From NCBI GenBank assembly GCA_034336665.1, contig CM067568.1, forward strand, positions 12,314,483 through 12,378,482: DNA of 64,000 nt, in the 5' to 3' direction. Origin of the DNA: Luscinia megarhynchos. Taxonomy: Eukaryota > Chordata > Aves > Passeriformes > Turdidae. Every line of letters starts with the position of its first letter. The first letter of the stretch is position 1. The notes beneath the pieces are model-generated. The model was not told the DNA's origin, did no database searches, and saw only the letters and a list, made by a program, of their open reading frames with translations. The translations under genes were made by a program, and so were the position numbers. Positions 51,960 to 62,332 of this stretch are shown one piece after another.

Positions 51960-52215
51960 TTTTATTTAGGCTTCACACTTTTCCTGGGGCCTCTGGGCTC
52001 CTGTCCAGGCCGAGATACTTCACAATTGACTTTCATTTTCTGAGGTAAGTGATCTGCCACTTTCAGAGCAGTTATAGGAGGGGTCAAGAGCGAGGTGCTG
52101 TGGTATGGCCTCGCTCTGGCTCCTGCCTCTCTGACATTGTACATGCTAATGCAACGTGAAGTAGCACGTCTAAATAGCCTGTCAAAGGTTTTTGATGTTA
52201 GCAAATCCACAGATG
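51960..52215. promoter_or_regulatory. Candidate regulatory or structured non-coding element
   Basis: This stretch keeps more CpGs than its flanks and contains a 57-nt hairpin (52,074-52,130). It also has ATGCTAATGC (POU-like) at 52,143-52,152 and a CAAAG/TTTGAT pair near 52,184-52,198 that resembles TCF/LEF sites. An 82-codon minus-strand frame covers it. That frame's Arg/Pro-rich peptide has no recognisable domain, so a non-coding role is more likely. Confidence 0.3.
52074..52130 (+). ncRNA. Precursor-miRNA-like hairpin (candidate only)
   Basis: Arms 52,074-52,095 and 52,109-52,130 are each 22 nt, separated by a 13-nt loop. Eighteen of 22 positions pair (16 Watson-Crick, 2 G-U), including a perfect 8-bp GAGCGAGG/CCTCGCTC block next to the loop; the four mismatches are isolated. 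The two G-U pairs would be C-A mismatches on the opposite strand, so + strand transcription gives the better fold. I recognise no known miRNA seed. Hairpins of this quality do occur by chance in 64 kb, and no transcription is shown. Confidence 0.2.
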
Positions 52216-52339
52216 GGATTCATTTCCACACTGTTCAAAAAACGTAAACGATACAAGGACATTAAAGAGCATTAAACTACTTGATGACATTTTGGTCACA
52301 TTAATGAAAAGTGGCATTTATAAACTACTAGAAAAAGTT

Positions 52340-52428
52340 GGGGGTGAGGGGAGAGGAGAGAGAGAGAGAGGAAAGGAGAAGTGAAGAGAGGAAAAGGAAT
52401 TAAAATCAATGAGGAAAAAAAAAAAAAA
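52340..52428. repeat. Purine-rich tract with (GA)n core and A15
   Basis: GGGGGTGAGGGGAGAGG leads into AGAGAGAGAGAG and then GA/A-rich text, ending in a run of about 15 A. Only a few T residues interrupt it. It is low complexity. Confidence 0.85.
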
Positions 52429-52929
52429 CAAACCCCAAAGGAACCTGGACAGTCTCTGGACATCATCAAAGAAATTAAGACTTTTAAATGAAATAAAACA
52501 CAGAGTGAAATTTTCCCTACATGTGCCCACATGTGCATCTGTTTGTGCTGTTTAGGTGTAAAGGTTGTGCCCAGGTAGGAAGTATAACAGCCTATTTAGG
52601 CCTACATTTATATCTATTCACTTGCAGTGGTTAACAGCTTCCTTCTTATGGCATCCCACCAATGCTGTGGCCAGTCTATCAAAACCCAGACTAACTACTT
52701 AGCTCAGGCCTAATTTGGCCTGTATGAAAGCACCTCCCATGCCATCCAAGAGCATTAGGTCAGCCTATAACATCTTTAGGTTGCAGATCAAGAGGGTGAG
52801 AGCTAACGGCCAAAAAAATCTCCCATTTGACTATGGAAAACGCCGAGCTCCATTTCTGCTACTTCCACTACCTGCTGGGCACACTTGTGAAAGAATTGGG
52901 ACCCATCTATGAGAGTTAAATAGCTGCTG

Positions 52930-53360
52930 GTTAGTGTGCTAGGGCAGCAGAGGCCTTGGAGCTGGCTGCACCAGGATGCCAGGCTTGCTGGGAAGCAGGG
53001 CAGACGGGAGACGTGCTGCACTGGCTGTGCCACTGCCGCTCCCAGCCGCAGCATTTTTCTTTTTTTGCCAGCATTCGTGGTTACATTAATTGTTAATGAC
53101 AAAGGCAACCTTCACTCTGTGTGGTTTCCTGCCCGTATTTGGATCCTTTACAAGGCCCCCCTTTTTTCTTCCTCTCCTCCCCCTCCCATCATCCCTTCCC
53201 TCTCTGTGATAGGAAATGCAACCCGAGATGTGCAAAAAACAGTGCGCATATTGTCGTTTAATTGGCCCCGCGCTCCGGCGCATCGGCCTCGGCGCGTGTG
53301 CTGTAGGGTGTCTGCTCCACAACAGGAAAGAATAAACCCAGACTCAAATCATAGGAAATT
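52930..53360. promoter_or_regulatory. Isolated CpG cluster (mini CpG island)
   Basis: Eleven CpGs fall within 53,224-53,296, ten of them within 52 bp (53,245-53,296), in a window where CpGs are otherwise usually tens to hundreds of bases apart. Further CpGs lie at about 53,004, 53,012, 53,037, 53,047 and 53,076. The core reads CCCCGCGCTCCGGCGCATCG and is preceded by TTTAATTGG. Local CpG retention implies an unmethylated germline state, as at a promoter or enhancer. Frames crossing it (147 codons +, 101 and 78 codons -) overlap on both strands and show no domain, so I do not call a gene. Confidence 0.45.
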
Positions 53361-53479
53361 CATCAAATATGCTTCTTAGAGTTCTGTCTTTCAAGGTCTG
53401 TTTCCCTGCCATATGATCTCTATAAACCAAATTACTGCTGGCCTGAGTACAAGACTGGAGGCGCCTGGGGCTAACATAT

Positions 53480-54480
53480 AATGAATGCCAAATGCATGTG
53501 ACAATAGGCTGATCATGGAGAAGAATTGAAAATTTTTTTAAGTAGTTCTTTTATTTCATTTATAAAAAGCAAACTGACTACACTTAATACATTTAAAAGG
53601 AGCCAATCACTTCCCTGCAGTTCCAGACCTGCATAACAAATGTTTTTTATCAAGCCAATTAAGCAACAAGGACACAGGATACTTTTGAATAAAGTCTAAA
53701 ATATAAAATAAATTAAAAATACCTCATTCTAGTTTGGGAGGAATGTATACATTATTGAATCAGCTCAATTTTTCCCTTTTACAAGCCTTTGCACATAAAT
53801 ATCCTACCCTTCAGTTGCAAGAAGGTAAACTCCTTTTGCTGGGAATGCATAATCTCAGAATTGCTGGAAAAAGTAAGAAAGTTGCTTAAAGGCTAGAGTG
53901 ATGTAAGATGAATTATTTTTATTAATTTGTGCAATTAGCAGTCAACCAGAAATTTTTATCCCTGTGTTGCCAATTATTCTAAATAACCTAACAAGTTCAA
54001 GTATTGCTATTGCAGGATCACAGGAAATGTGAAATCTCCAGAAGAAAATATATTATACTCTCTAATACAGACAGAGGGTAATTAATAATGCTTTTTAAGT
54101 TTTAGAAAATATTGCACTTAGAATTGCAAGTCGACTAACGGACCGTCTATAACCTCTAAATGCTTCCATATTCAGAGACATCAGCAGCCAGAGCTACAAA
54201 AAAGTAATAATGCATACATATTAATAGATCACATTTTGTCCTTTGGGGAGTATATATTTTAAAAGGGCTAAGGCAGCAATAGTAGCTTTTCAGAAAACTC
54301 TAAATGCTATAATTGTTTTATATGAATTACAGTGCTCCTATTAATTAATTAATGTTCTTTATATGTAAGTATTTGATAAATACAGACAAAAAAAAATCTC
54401 TTAAGCTGACATATGAAAAAAAAAGAAGCCAAACACATTGCTGTTTGAAGGTTTGGAACCGGTTAAGTACAAGATTATTT
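53480..54480. promoter_or_regulatory. AT-rich block with conserved-element texture
   Basis: About 1 kb of AT-rich sequence lacking microsatellites and transposons, with no open frames of note. It holds CpGs in an otherwise AT context (AAGTCGACTAACGGACCGTC at 54,129-54,148) and repeated TAAT/ATTA homeodomain-type cores, including ATTAATTAATTAATG near 54,340. It lies beside the CpG cluster and could belong to the same regulatory region. This is inference from texture only. Confidence 0.28.
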
Positions 54481-57400
54481 TAACCACATTTCAATGAGGA
54501 ACGTGAAATATGGTCCATGAAGTCATGCAATTCAGCAGAACATTTTTTTCCCTTCCTTTTTTTTTAAATCTGGTTAAATAGAAACAAAAGCAAAATTGCC
54601 AGTATACCTCTTTAGTCATATTTTAATCAAAGTTTTAAAGAAAGCTGCCTGTAACTAATAAAAGTAGCATCCCTAGGGCACTCTGTTGAAAGAGTCAAAA
54701 TAGGTATTGACCCACTCTTGGTAGCAGTAGCTGTGTTGAACATTTCAAGAACACGTATGGACACTTAGGATTCAGTCCTTATTTTGGGGAGCTCCTGAAG
54801 AGGTGAGAAAAAAGGGGAAAGTACTGCTTGCAGGAACAGGACTGTAATTTTGAAACCTAAATCTAATATCACTCTTTTAAGATGGAGTAGATCAGAATTC
54901 ATTTTCATAGGTATTGGTTATAACTCCATTGCTTCTGTTTTTCTGTCAACATAAATCTTTTGGAAATAGCTCCAGTGGCATTAGTTACAACTAACTAATA
55001 TGAAGTCACCAGCATGAAATGTGGATGAGTGCTAGAAAATCTATTTGTAGTGTTCTTTCAAAACCCTATGGAAAATGTTTGCTTTGGTGTGTGACAGCAA
55101 AGGAAAAACTTTCTCAAGCAACAACGCAACAAAAGTGTGCTACCTGTTTTCAAGTTGAACAAGTGGAGAATGATTTTAAAATCAGTTTTAGGTATTTATT
55201 CCTACCCCTAAAATGTCTTTAGGCTGGTATAAAAAACAGGACCCAGTGAGATATCAGCTTGTATAGAAAATCTGCCAAATTCTTATTTCTGATTTCTTTC
55301 TGCAGGATGTCAAAAAATACCTGTACACAAATGACAAGTCACTTTAGACTATAGTGACAGCCATTCACATTCTTCATATTTCCCACACAGCCATTTCTAT
55401 ACCAAAAAAAAGAAAAAAAGAGAGTATCAATGATCTAGTTATATAAAATAATGCAAACCAAGCCAAAGAATGACTATAAATTATGGGTTTTAAATGCAAC
55501 AAGAGAACAAAATACTTTTGATAAAAGTTGCTCTCTCTCACAAAACCTCTCCCATAATTTTCAAACAGCTCTGCTGCCTGCCTGCTGAAAGGTCTTTCAG
55601 AGCTTTGAGTAAATGCATTCACAACTAATTTATATCAATTTCATGTTGCACAGAACTTTCATATTCATCATCTGATTTACCTAAATGCCAATAAACATCC
55701 TGTTTGAACGCATTTGGGACTGACAAGCCATCAGAACAGAACTTTTCTCTGCTGACCACTGCTGGCATGAGCCCAGGAGCGCTCTGCCCTGGAAACAGGG
55801 ACACACAGACACAAAGCCAGGCCACTCCTGTAGCATTTACTGCCCCTGAGGTGTGGGATGGTCAGCTCTTCTCACTGCCAACGTGACAGTGTGTGGCACT
55901 GGATCATGAAATGCTGCCTCAGAGATGTTCAGAGCAGGTACCCAAATGCTTTGCCTGCACGTGTGGCAGATTGGTGCACTTGAGCTACAAGATTGCCTAA
56001 GGCATCACAGAATCCATAGAGACTTGGACAGGCCTTCTGATGTATCAACAACAGTACAGTAGAAAAAGCTATTATTACTTGGAATTGGCACTTCAGGCTC
56101 TGACATTCTGTTCTACTTGTGTACACACTCCTGAAAAACTGAGCACGAAAATAGCAGCAGAAACAGAAATATTTAAAAACACATAATCTAAAATATTGCA
56201 AATATACTTGGCCTCTTTCTTTAGGAACACAAATGTTTAACTGCTTTCTGAATATAGTAATCATAAACAGAGGATTTCATATTGTTTGATATTCGTATGC
56301 TACATAACTCTGTTAAAAGAATGTTACTAGGGGTCAAAATTCAAGGCCTGAAAGCTATAAATCACAGAATGAATGTTGCCTGCATAAACTTTATTCTGCA
56401 TTTTACTTACAACTCCACTTGGCAATTTTCTGCAAGATCTTATATCAAAAGATACAAAAGTTTATTGGTACAGCCAAATTTCTTTTCTTCTTGTTGTTAA
56501 TATACTGCCTTTGACTACACAGTGTATTGTCCAACCTGCATTTTGAAAAAAAGTTATAAATTCCTTTATGGAATTTTGAAGAAATTTATCGTAATAGTAT
56601 GCCAGGACATAAATACACCTCCATGATTTGAAAAAATATTATCAGCTCTTAAAGGTGGGAAACAAAGATTAAAGGTGCCTACTTCAGTTCTAAATGTGAG
56701 GTTCAAAGTACCTGATTTAGACTATTTAGGGCTATATATCACTCAATAATTTGAAATCATGCATTCTTCAGCAGATGAAAGCACCATATCTCAAGTTAGA
56801 TATCATAAAAAGAAGAAAGACAAATAATGACTTCTTAAAAGCACGGCTTAATTGAGATTTGATGAAAATACTATGGTAAAAACAAAACAAAATAAAAAAG
56901 GAGAGGCATCAGTCTTGCCTCTCCCATTTTATACATGCACAAAAGCATTTGAGGAACAAAGATGAAGGGGGCCCAAATGGAGATTGGGACTCAGCCACAA
57001 TAAATACTGTCTGAACACATCCTGTAAACAAACTCCACTCTGAAAAAATGCCACTGACAAGGCAAAGAAAGCAAAATACATCAAGGCAACCAAAAGCGAG
57101 AGAAGGAGCTGGACGAAGCTGTGCGTTAGACCAACACTTCTGAGAACAGGCTGTAGGTTTCCTGAAACCTTGTCTGCTGCTGTTGTTGACATCTGGCAAA
57201 CACTGTCTGGGGTTTTGGGAGGGGATGCGTTTGGGAAATTTAATTCCTGCTCTAAACCTATAAAGTGCTGCAGTGTTAACTCCAGTCACAATCTCAGCCC
57301 TGATGATACAACAAATATTTTATCATTGCTAATGCTTATAATACTTAGCCATATATCAACATAAGGCAATTACTGTTAAATTTTAGCTTTTAAAAAAGTT

Positions 57401-60400
57401 ATAAAAATACTGTAAAAACAGCTATCAGGCATTAACGTTTTACTGGCTACCACTGACTTTTGCATAGGCCATTCTGGAAATGCTTGAACCACGGGTGACT
57501 GAGAAAGAAAAATCAACACTTGCCTACAGTGCAGAGAGCATGGAAGCTAAAGAGTTACACACATGCAAGAATCCAAATGAGTCAACAAATACTGTGTGAG
57601 AGCCAAAAAATAGTTTAGCTGAACATGTGGGCTTCTTGTTTATGCAAGCTTTTCAGAGAATGTTTTTCATAAAAGAGATGTAGCACTGTTTAACGCTCAG
57701 TCACTGTTTCAGGGGATATGTCTTGGCTGTGCTGTGTTGAAGAGTTTATACTGCTACTGAAGGAGGAAACAATTCTCTCCTGAGGCAGTTATGATTTAAA
57801 CTCCTTACTAGGGTGGAGAAGTTTGTTTTATCCTACTTTTTTCCCTCCTTTTTCGCTGTTATTGGGCACACGTGGCAACCATCAATTTCTTGCTGCACAT
57901 TTTGCACGCAAATACCAATAGATAGAAGCATTGTGCTGCAGCTGCAGGACAAATGCATGCAAACATCCTTTCTTAGGGGCCAAACAATGCAAAAAATAAA
58001 ATCATTAGAAGCTCTAACAAAACCTTAATGGAAATTTCAGCAAAATCCATGTTCACCAGATGATCATTTGATCAGAAATGGTAACATATAGATCTGACAG
58101 TTTATATTATGATGGTCTGAGGAACAAGAAACAGGATTTCATTGTGTTTTGGGCTGCTTTACCACACTGGAATCATTCCTTGCTATTGTAATACCAATAG
58201 AAAGTTAAAAGTTCTCAGGAAGAAGGAAAATATTTTATCTACTGCTTTAAAACTCAATTTTTTTTCCTGCTTGAATGATTTTTCCTTTAAAAGAATCCAG
58301 TATGAATTGATACTCTTATTGATCATATATTCTTCAAAGGATGTACTAACTACCCCTTGTGAAACCTTGTATCTGCTCACCCCCCTCAATGCCCTGTTGA
58401 AGCTGATGAGAATTTTATTTCTGAATTCAGTGAATTATTTAATTCTTTCCCATCAGAATGTATTCAGAAACCAAAAGCCTTTGTCTGGAAAGATACAGCT
58501 TCCATTTTGTCCAAACCATTGTATTTCAGGGAACAGAAAAAGTCAACCCCCTAATGGATTATAAAAGCAATTTGTACCTCAGCTACAGAATCATGCTTGT
58601 CTGGCTCTCAGATATTCTTTAATGTATTATTTAGATTGTAAGCATTAAATTAAGACAATGGACAAATTCTGTCCCCAGAAATATTTCCACAAATGAAAAA
58701 TTAGGTGTGTGGCTTTATTCCTGTCTTTGCAACAGGGATACTTATGCAGCTTGAACAGCTGCAAAGCAAACTTTACACAGTTTATCTACTTGACTGCCCT
58801 AATTCTTCAAATACCTTGTAGCTGGAAAAAGTAAAAATGGCTCTCCTGGAAAGCACAGTTCAAGTACAGTAGCTTGTCATTCAGAAGAATGCACATCAAC
58901 CTCTCTGTGCACAGCAGTGCTTGGTAAGCAAAGTTCTCCAATGCTTAGCTCTGCACATGAAGTCAATTAATTGTGCAATTGTCAAATTTTCCTTGTCTTG
59001 AATTTGAGAACCTTGGCCATGAAGCTGGCTCATCACAGCCTGTTAAGGCACCAGGACAAATGAGCTGTTTTAAATATAGGGCAAGGCAGTGATTTCATAG
59101 CCATTTCACTTCCAGAAGTGTCATATATGTAAGTGGGTGAGGCCACCCACATGGTCCAGTGTTGTGGTCTGGTTGCTCTGTTGGAAAAAGCAATATAAAG
59201 TCAGTTTTTTGGCTTCTGTCAGCGCATCCAGATGATTTCAATTTGTTAGGATTCCACTTGAGTGGTCAGCATTAGTTTGACAAAACTCTGCCAACAGACA
59301 ACTCTCTCTGCAGCAACAACACTGGGACTAGGCAGAAGCACAGAGATTTTAACTTTACAATTACCCACATAGCTTTTTAAAATTGGGTCCACTAGGTAGC
59401 CTCCATATATACAAGAGTTTAGTATGTGGCTTACACACAAAAAACACTTTACTGAGCTCAGGTTTCTACTGATGGAATAAAGAGAGATTATGACAATAGC
59501 TGTTCCTCAGGGAACCATAAATGGAGTTAATTTTTAAGAACAGTTCAGGCTCTGGAAAGTTATATGAGACATTAGACTGACCTTGCCCACTAGTAGTCAA
59601 ATCAGCAAATGCCAAAAAGAAAAATTAGTATGATTATTTTTATGCTTGTTTTTCAGTAATTTAAATTTCTTATGTGGGACAGCAATGTCACAGAGACCAT
59701 TCTTTTTCATTGTATGCCTGGCAGCTATAAGGATGAAAAGTCCTTTGGATCATGTAAGATAATCTGTTGATCACAAACTAAGTTTAAGCATTCAAAAGGT
59801 AGTCCTTGAATCTTGTGATGGATTTTTACTATGCAGTAAAAGAGAGGAAATAGTCTTGGCTCTTCTTATGTTCCTGGTGTTCAGCAAGTCAACCATCAGC
59901 ATGAGTCCAACCTCATATTGGCAAGAATCTCATGTCCTCAGAATTTCCATCTACTGGTTTCTATTTCATTAGAGAGATGGTGTGTGGAGAACAAATGGGT
60001 TCTCTTTTTAGACATTCAGACAGTTGTATAGGTTTTTAAATCATCAAAGATTTAAGAGTTTTAAAAGTACTTAGAACTAAGACTGTGGAACATAACATAC
60101 AGGAAACATTTCATGTGGTATTTACTTGGAAAAGGAAATGACGTTGCTGGTGTCATTGATTAACTCCTTATCTGCAACATAGGCTTTGGAACCAATTTTA
60201 TTATTTTGAATTGACAGAAAATGCCTTTCCACTTCCTCACCTTGTCCTTACATCTTCATCAGACATGTAAAGCTGACTTACGGGAAGTGAGATGTTTCTA
60301 CAACAAAGTGTAGTTTCAAGTTGGGTGTCTGCACAGAGAAAAAGATCATTTCATAACACTCTAGTTCCAGCTCTCAGGGAGCAAACCCATCAAATAATAG

Positions 60401-62157
60401 CAACCCAAATGGTAAGACACACAGACTTTCCTGCTTTTTACTGAATTTATGGGCTTCCTGAGCCAACTAAGAATTTTATGTTTACAGAACTGCAAAAGGC
60501 TTGGAACATTTTACAGACCTAAGACTGAATTGATATCTTACCCAAGTTAATGAAATTCTGATCCATAAAATAAGTGGATTTTACTGCACAGCAAGAACTT
60601 GACCCATCTATCAATAAGAAGCCAGGATGATCTCAATGCCTTGGCACATTTCTGCTGGAAGTTATGAACAATAAGCAAATGGGATCACTATGAATTGACT
60701 GCTGTATGAAGCAGCAGAAAGGTCAATCAGATAGAAATTCTCCCTCTGACTCAGCAAATACTGAGCTGAAGCCCAAACACAGTCCTAACAGCAAAGCTAT
60801 TGTAGTTGTTCAGTCATGGGAACAGCTAGAAAGTGAATTTTATGGGCTCAATAGCCTCTGTGGCATCTGCCCAAAATTAACTGGGGAAATTGCTGGCTTC
60901 AGGATCTAAAATTCTACAACTTTTAGGAGATATGAAAAGAACAAACCCGCATTTAAAATGAATATGGGAAAATCTTAGATTACTAAGTCAAAATAGTCTC
61001 TTTCCAGCACAGCAGAAACCCATTTAGGAGAAATTATGCTCCTACACAATGAATCACAGACTTAAAACCAGTATTAATCTTAACACATATGTGCAAACTA
61101 CCAGGTATGCAGATCAAGTCACCCAAATTCCCAGTAAAACATTCTCAGAGCTGAGGCTAGCAGCCTCAACAACCTAACAGCACCCAAAAACTGCAATACA
61201 TTGTTAAATTTCTGAGATTTATGAAATGTCCTGTGTGATTCTGAGGAGATTCTTCACCCTTTCTAAAATCATTCACCCTTATCTACACTTACTGCATTAA
61301 AACAGTTCAGTAAAAAAAAATGTAAATTGATAATCTGTGTATTTTCAGAATTTTCAGTCTATGTTTCATTAGCAAGGAAGGAATTTCTGGCAATTTTTCT
61401 CATCTCAGTGGAAATAAAGAACTGCCAGCTGCATAGAAAATGTTACTTAACAAAAACTTGGGAAAACTTAAAATATCCTATATCCTTTCCACCTCCTTAT
61501 GTGTATTTAAATGAACAGCAACATACCAAATCTGAACTCTTTAAATAAAAGTCTGAACAATGTAATTTCTATATTTAGCATGCTAGTAGTCCCATGCCAA
61601 GATTCAGTCTTTGGAATATTTGCTGCATACGTACCACATGCATGTTACTACAAGAAGTAACAAATATGTAACATCTGGCATTTTTGTCTTCCAGTCAGTC
61701 TTGAAACATGGAAAGTAAATGAGGTATTTTTTGCACAAACTAAAAATGTACAGTGCCTAAATGTACATCCAGGCTTAGCTTAGGAAAAGGTCTAGTTGTT
61801 AACACAGACCATTTTCCCATCTCACAAGGTTTTTTTGAAAGCAGTGAACCCCTGCTAATGTTTCAGCCACATCTGCCTGATTACTCTGTGGCCTTTATAA
61901 AAGTGGACTTCACTTCTTTTTGCACACAGGGAACTGAAATCTCTCTCTTCTGAAAGGTCTATTCAACAGTTCCAGTATTCATATTACCAGAATTCAGTTA
62001 GATTTAGTTGCCAGAAAATATTGTTCTATTCAAAGAGGAAAGGAGCAAACAGATATTAAAGTATTAAAGTAGTGACCTGAGATTTTATACCAGTGTCTTT
62101 TGTATGACAACCTACAAAATATCTTGCTCTAAGCTTTTTAATTTTTCTCTTTTATAG
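54481..62157. other. Non-coding unique sequence (intron if the 62.2 kb exon is real)
   Basis: No certain gene or mobile element is recognised across 7.6 kb. A G-box-like CACACGTGGC lies near 57,868. The 58,142-58,564 (+) frame of 140 codons has no domain resemblance. The 67-codon frame at 60,706-60,909 (+) has a hydrophilic peptide but sits behind an in-frame stop with no plausible splice acceptor. Confidence 0.4.
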
Positions 62158-62332
62158 GATGGAGAAGGTACAGATGTTGTCAGCAGGGAGTGAGGAACAT
62201 ATCAGGCAGAAGAATCTGATTCTGGAAAAGCTGTGCTCAAATGACAAACACAGGAGAATCCTAAAGCAGCACAGACAGCACATCGATCACCAGGCCTCAG
62301 CTAGAGAACTGATGAAGACTATTAATCTGTAA
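62158..62332 (+). CDS. Candidate terminal coding exon, unknown protein
   Basis: A complete 3' splice site precedes it: a branch-point-like CTCTAAG about 25 nt upstream, an uninterrupted T-rich tract (TTTTTAATTTTTCTCTTTTA) and AG at 62,156-62,157. The exon would start at G 62,158 in phase 2. ATG at 62,159 then opens 57 codons to a TAA at 62,330-62,332. The peptide is rich in E, K, Q, R and H with heptad-like Leu/Ile (EEHIRQKNLILEKL, then RILKQHRQHIDH), unlike the Cys/Phe/Ser-rich noise elsewhere, and suggests a helical or coiled-coil C-terminus. The ATG also has A at -3 and G at +4, so an independent small protein is possible. Against it: no AATAAA follows within 1 kb (an ATTAAA lies near 63,603), no partner exon was found, and I recognise no family. 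Confidence 0.35.

Noticed and set aside
51962..52210. 82-codon minus-strand frame
   Set aside because: Arg/Pro-rich but no domain; the same DNA shows a hairpin and motif content that fit a non-coding element better.
52936..53379. 147-codon frame across the CpG cluster
   Set aside because: Minus-strand frames overlap it and there is no domain; CpG/GC content lowers the stop frequency. A regulatory reading is simpler.
58142..58564. 140-codon frame (+)
   Set aside because: Phe/Leu/Asn-rich noise composition with no recognisable domain.
60706..60909. 67-codon hydrophilic frame (+)
   Set aside because: An in-frame TGA lies just upstream, no good acceptor lies between it and the ATG, and no donor follows. 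Composition alone is not enough.
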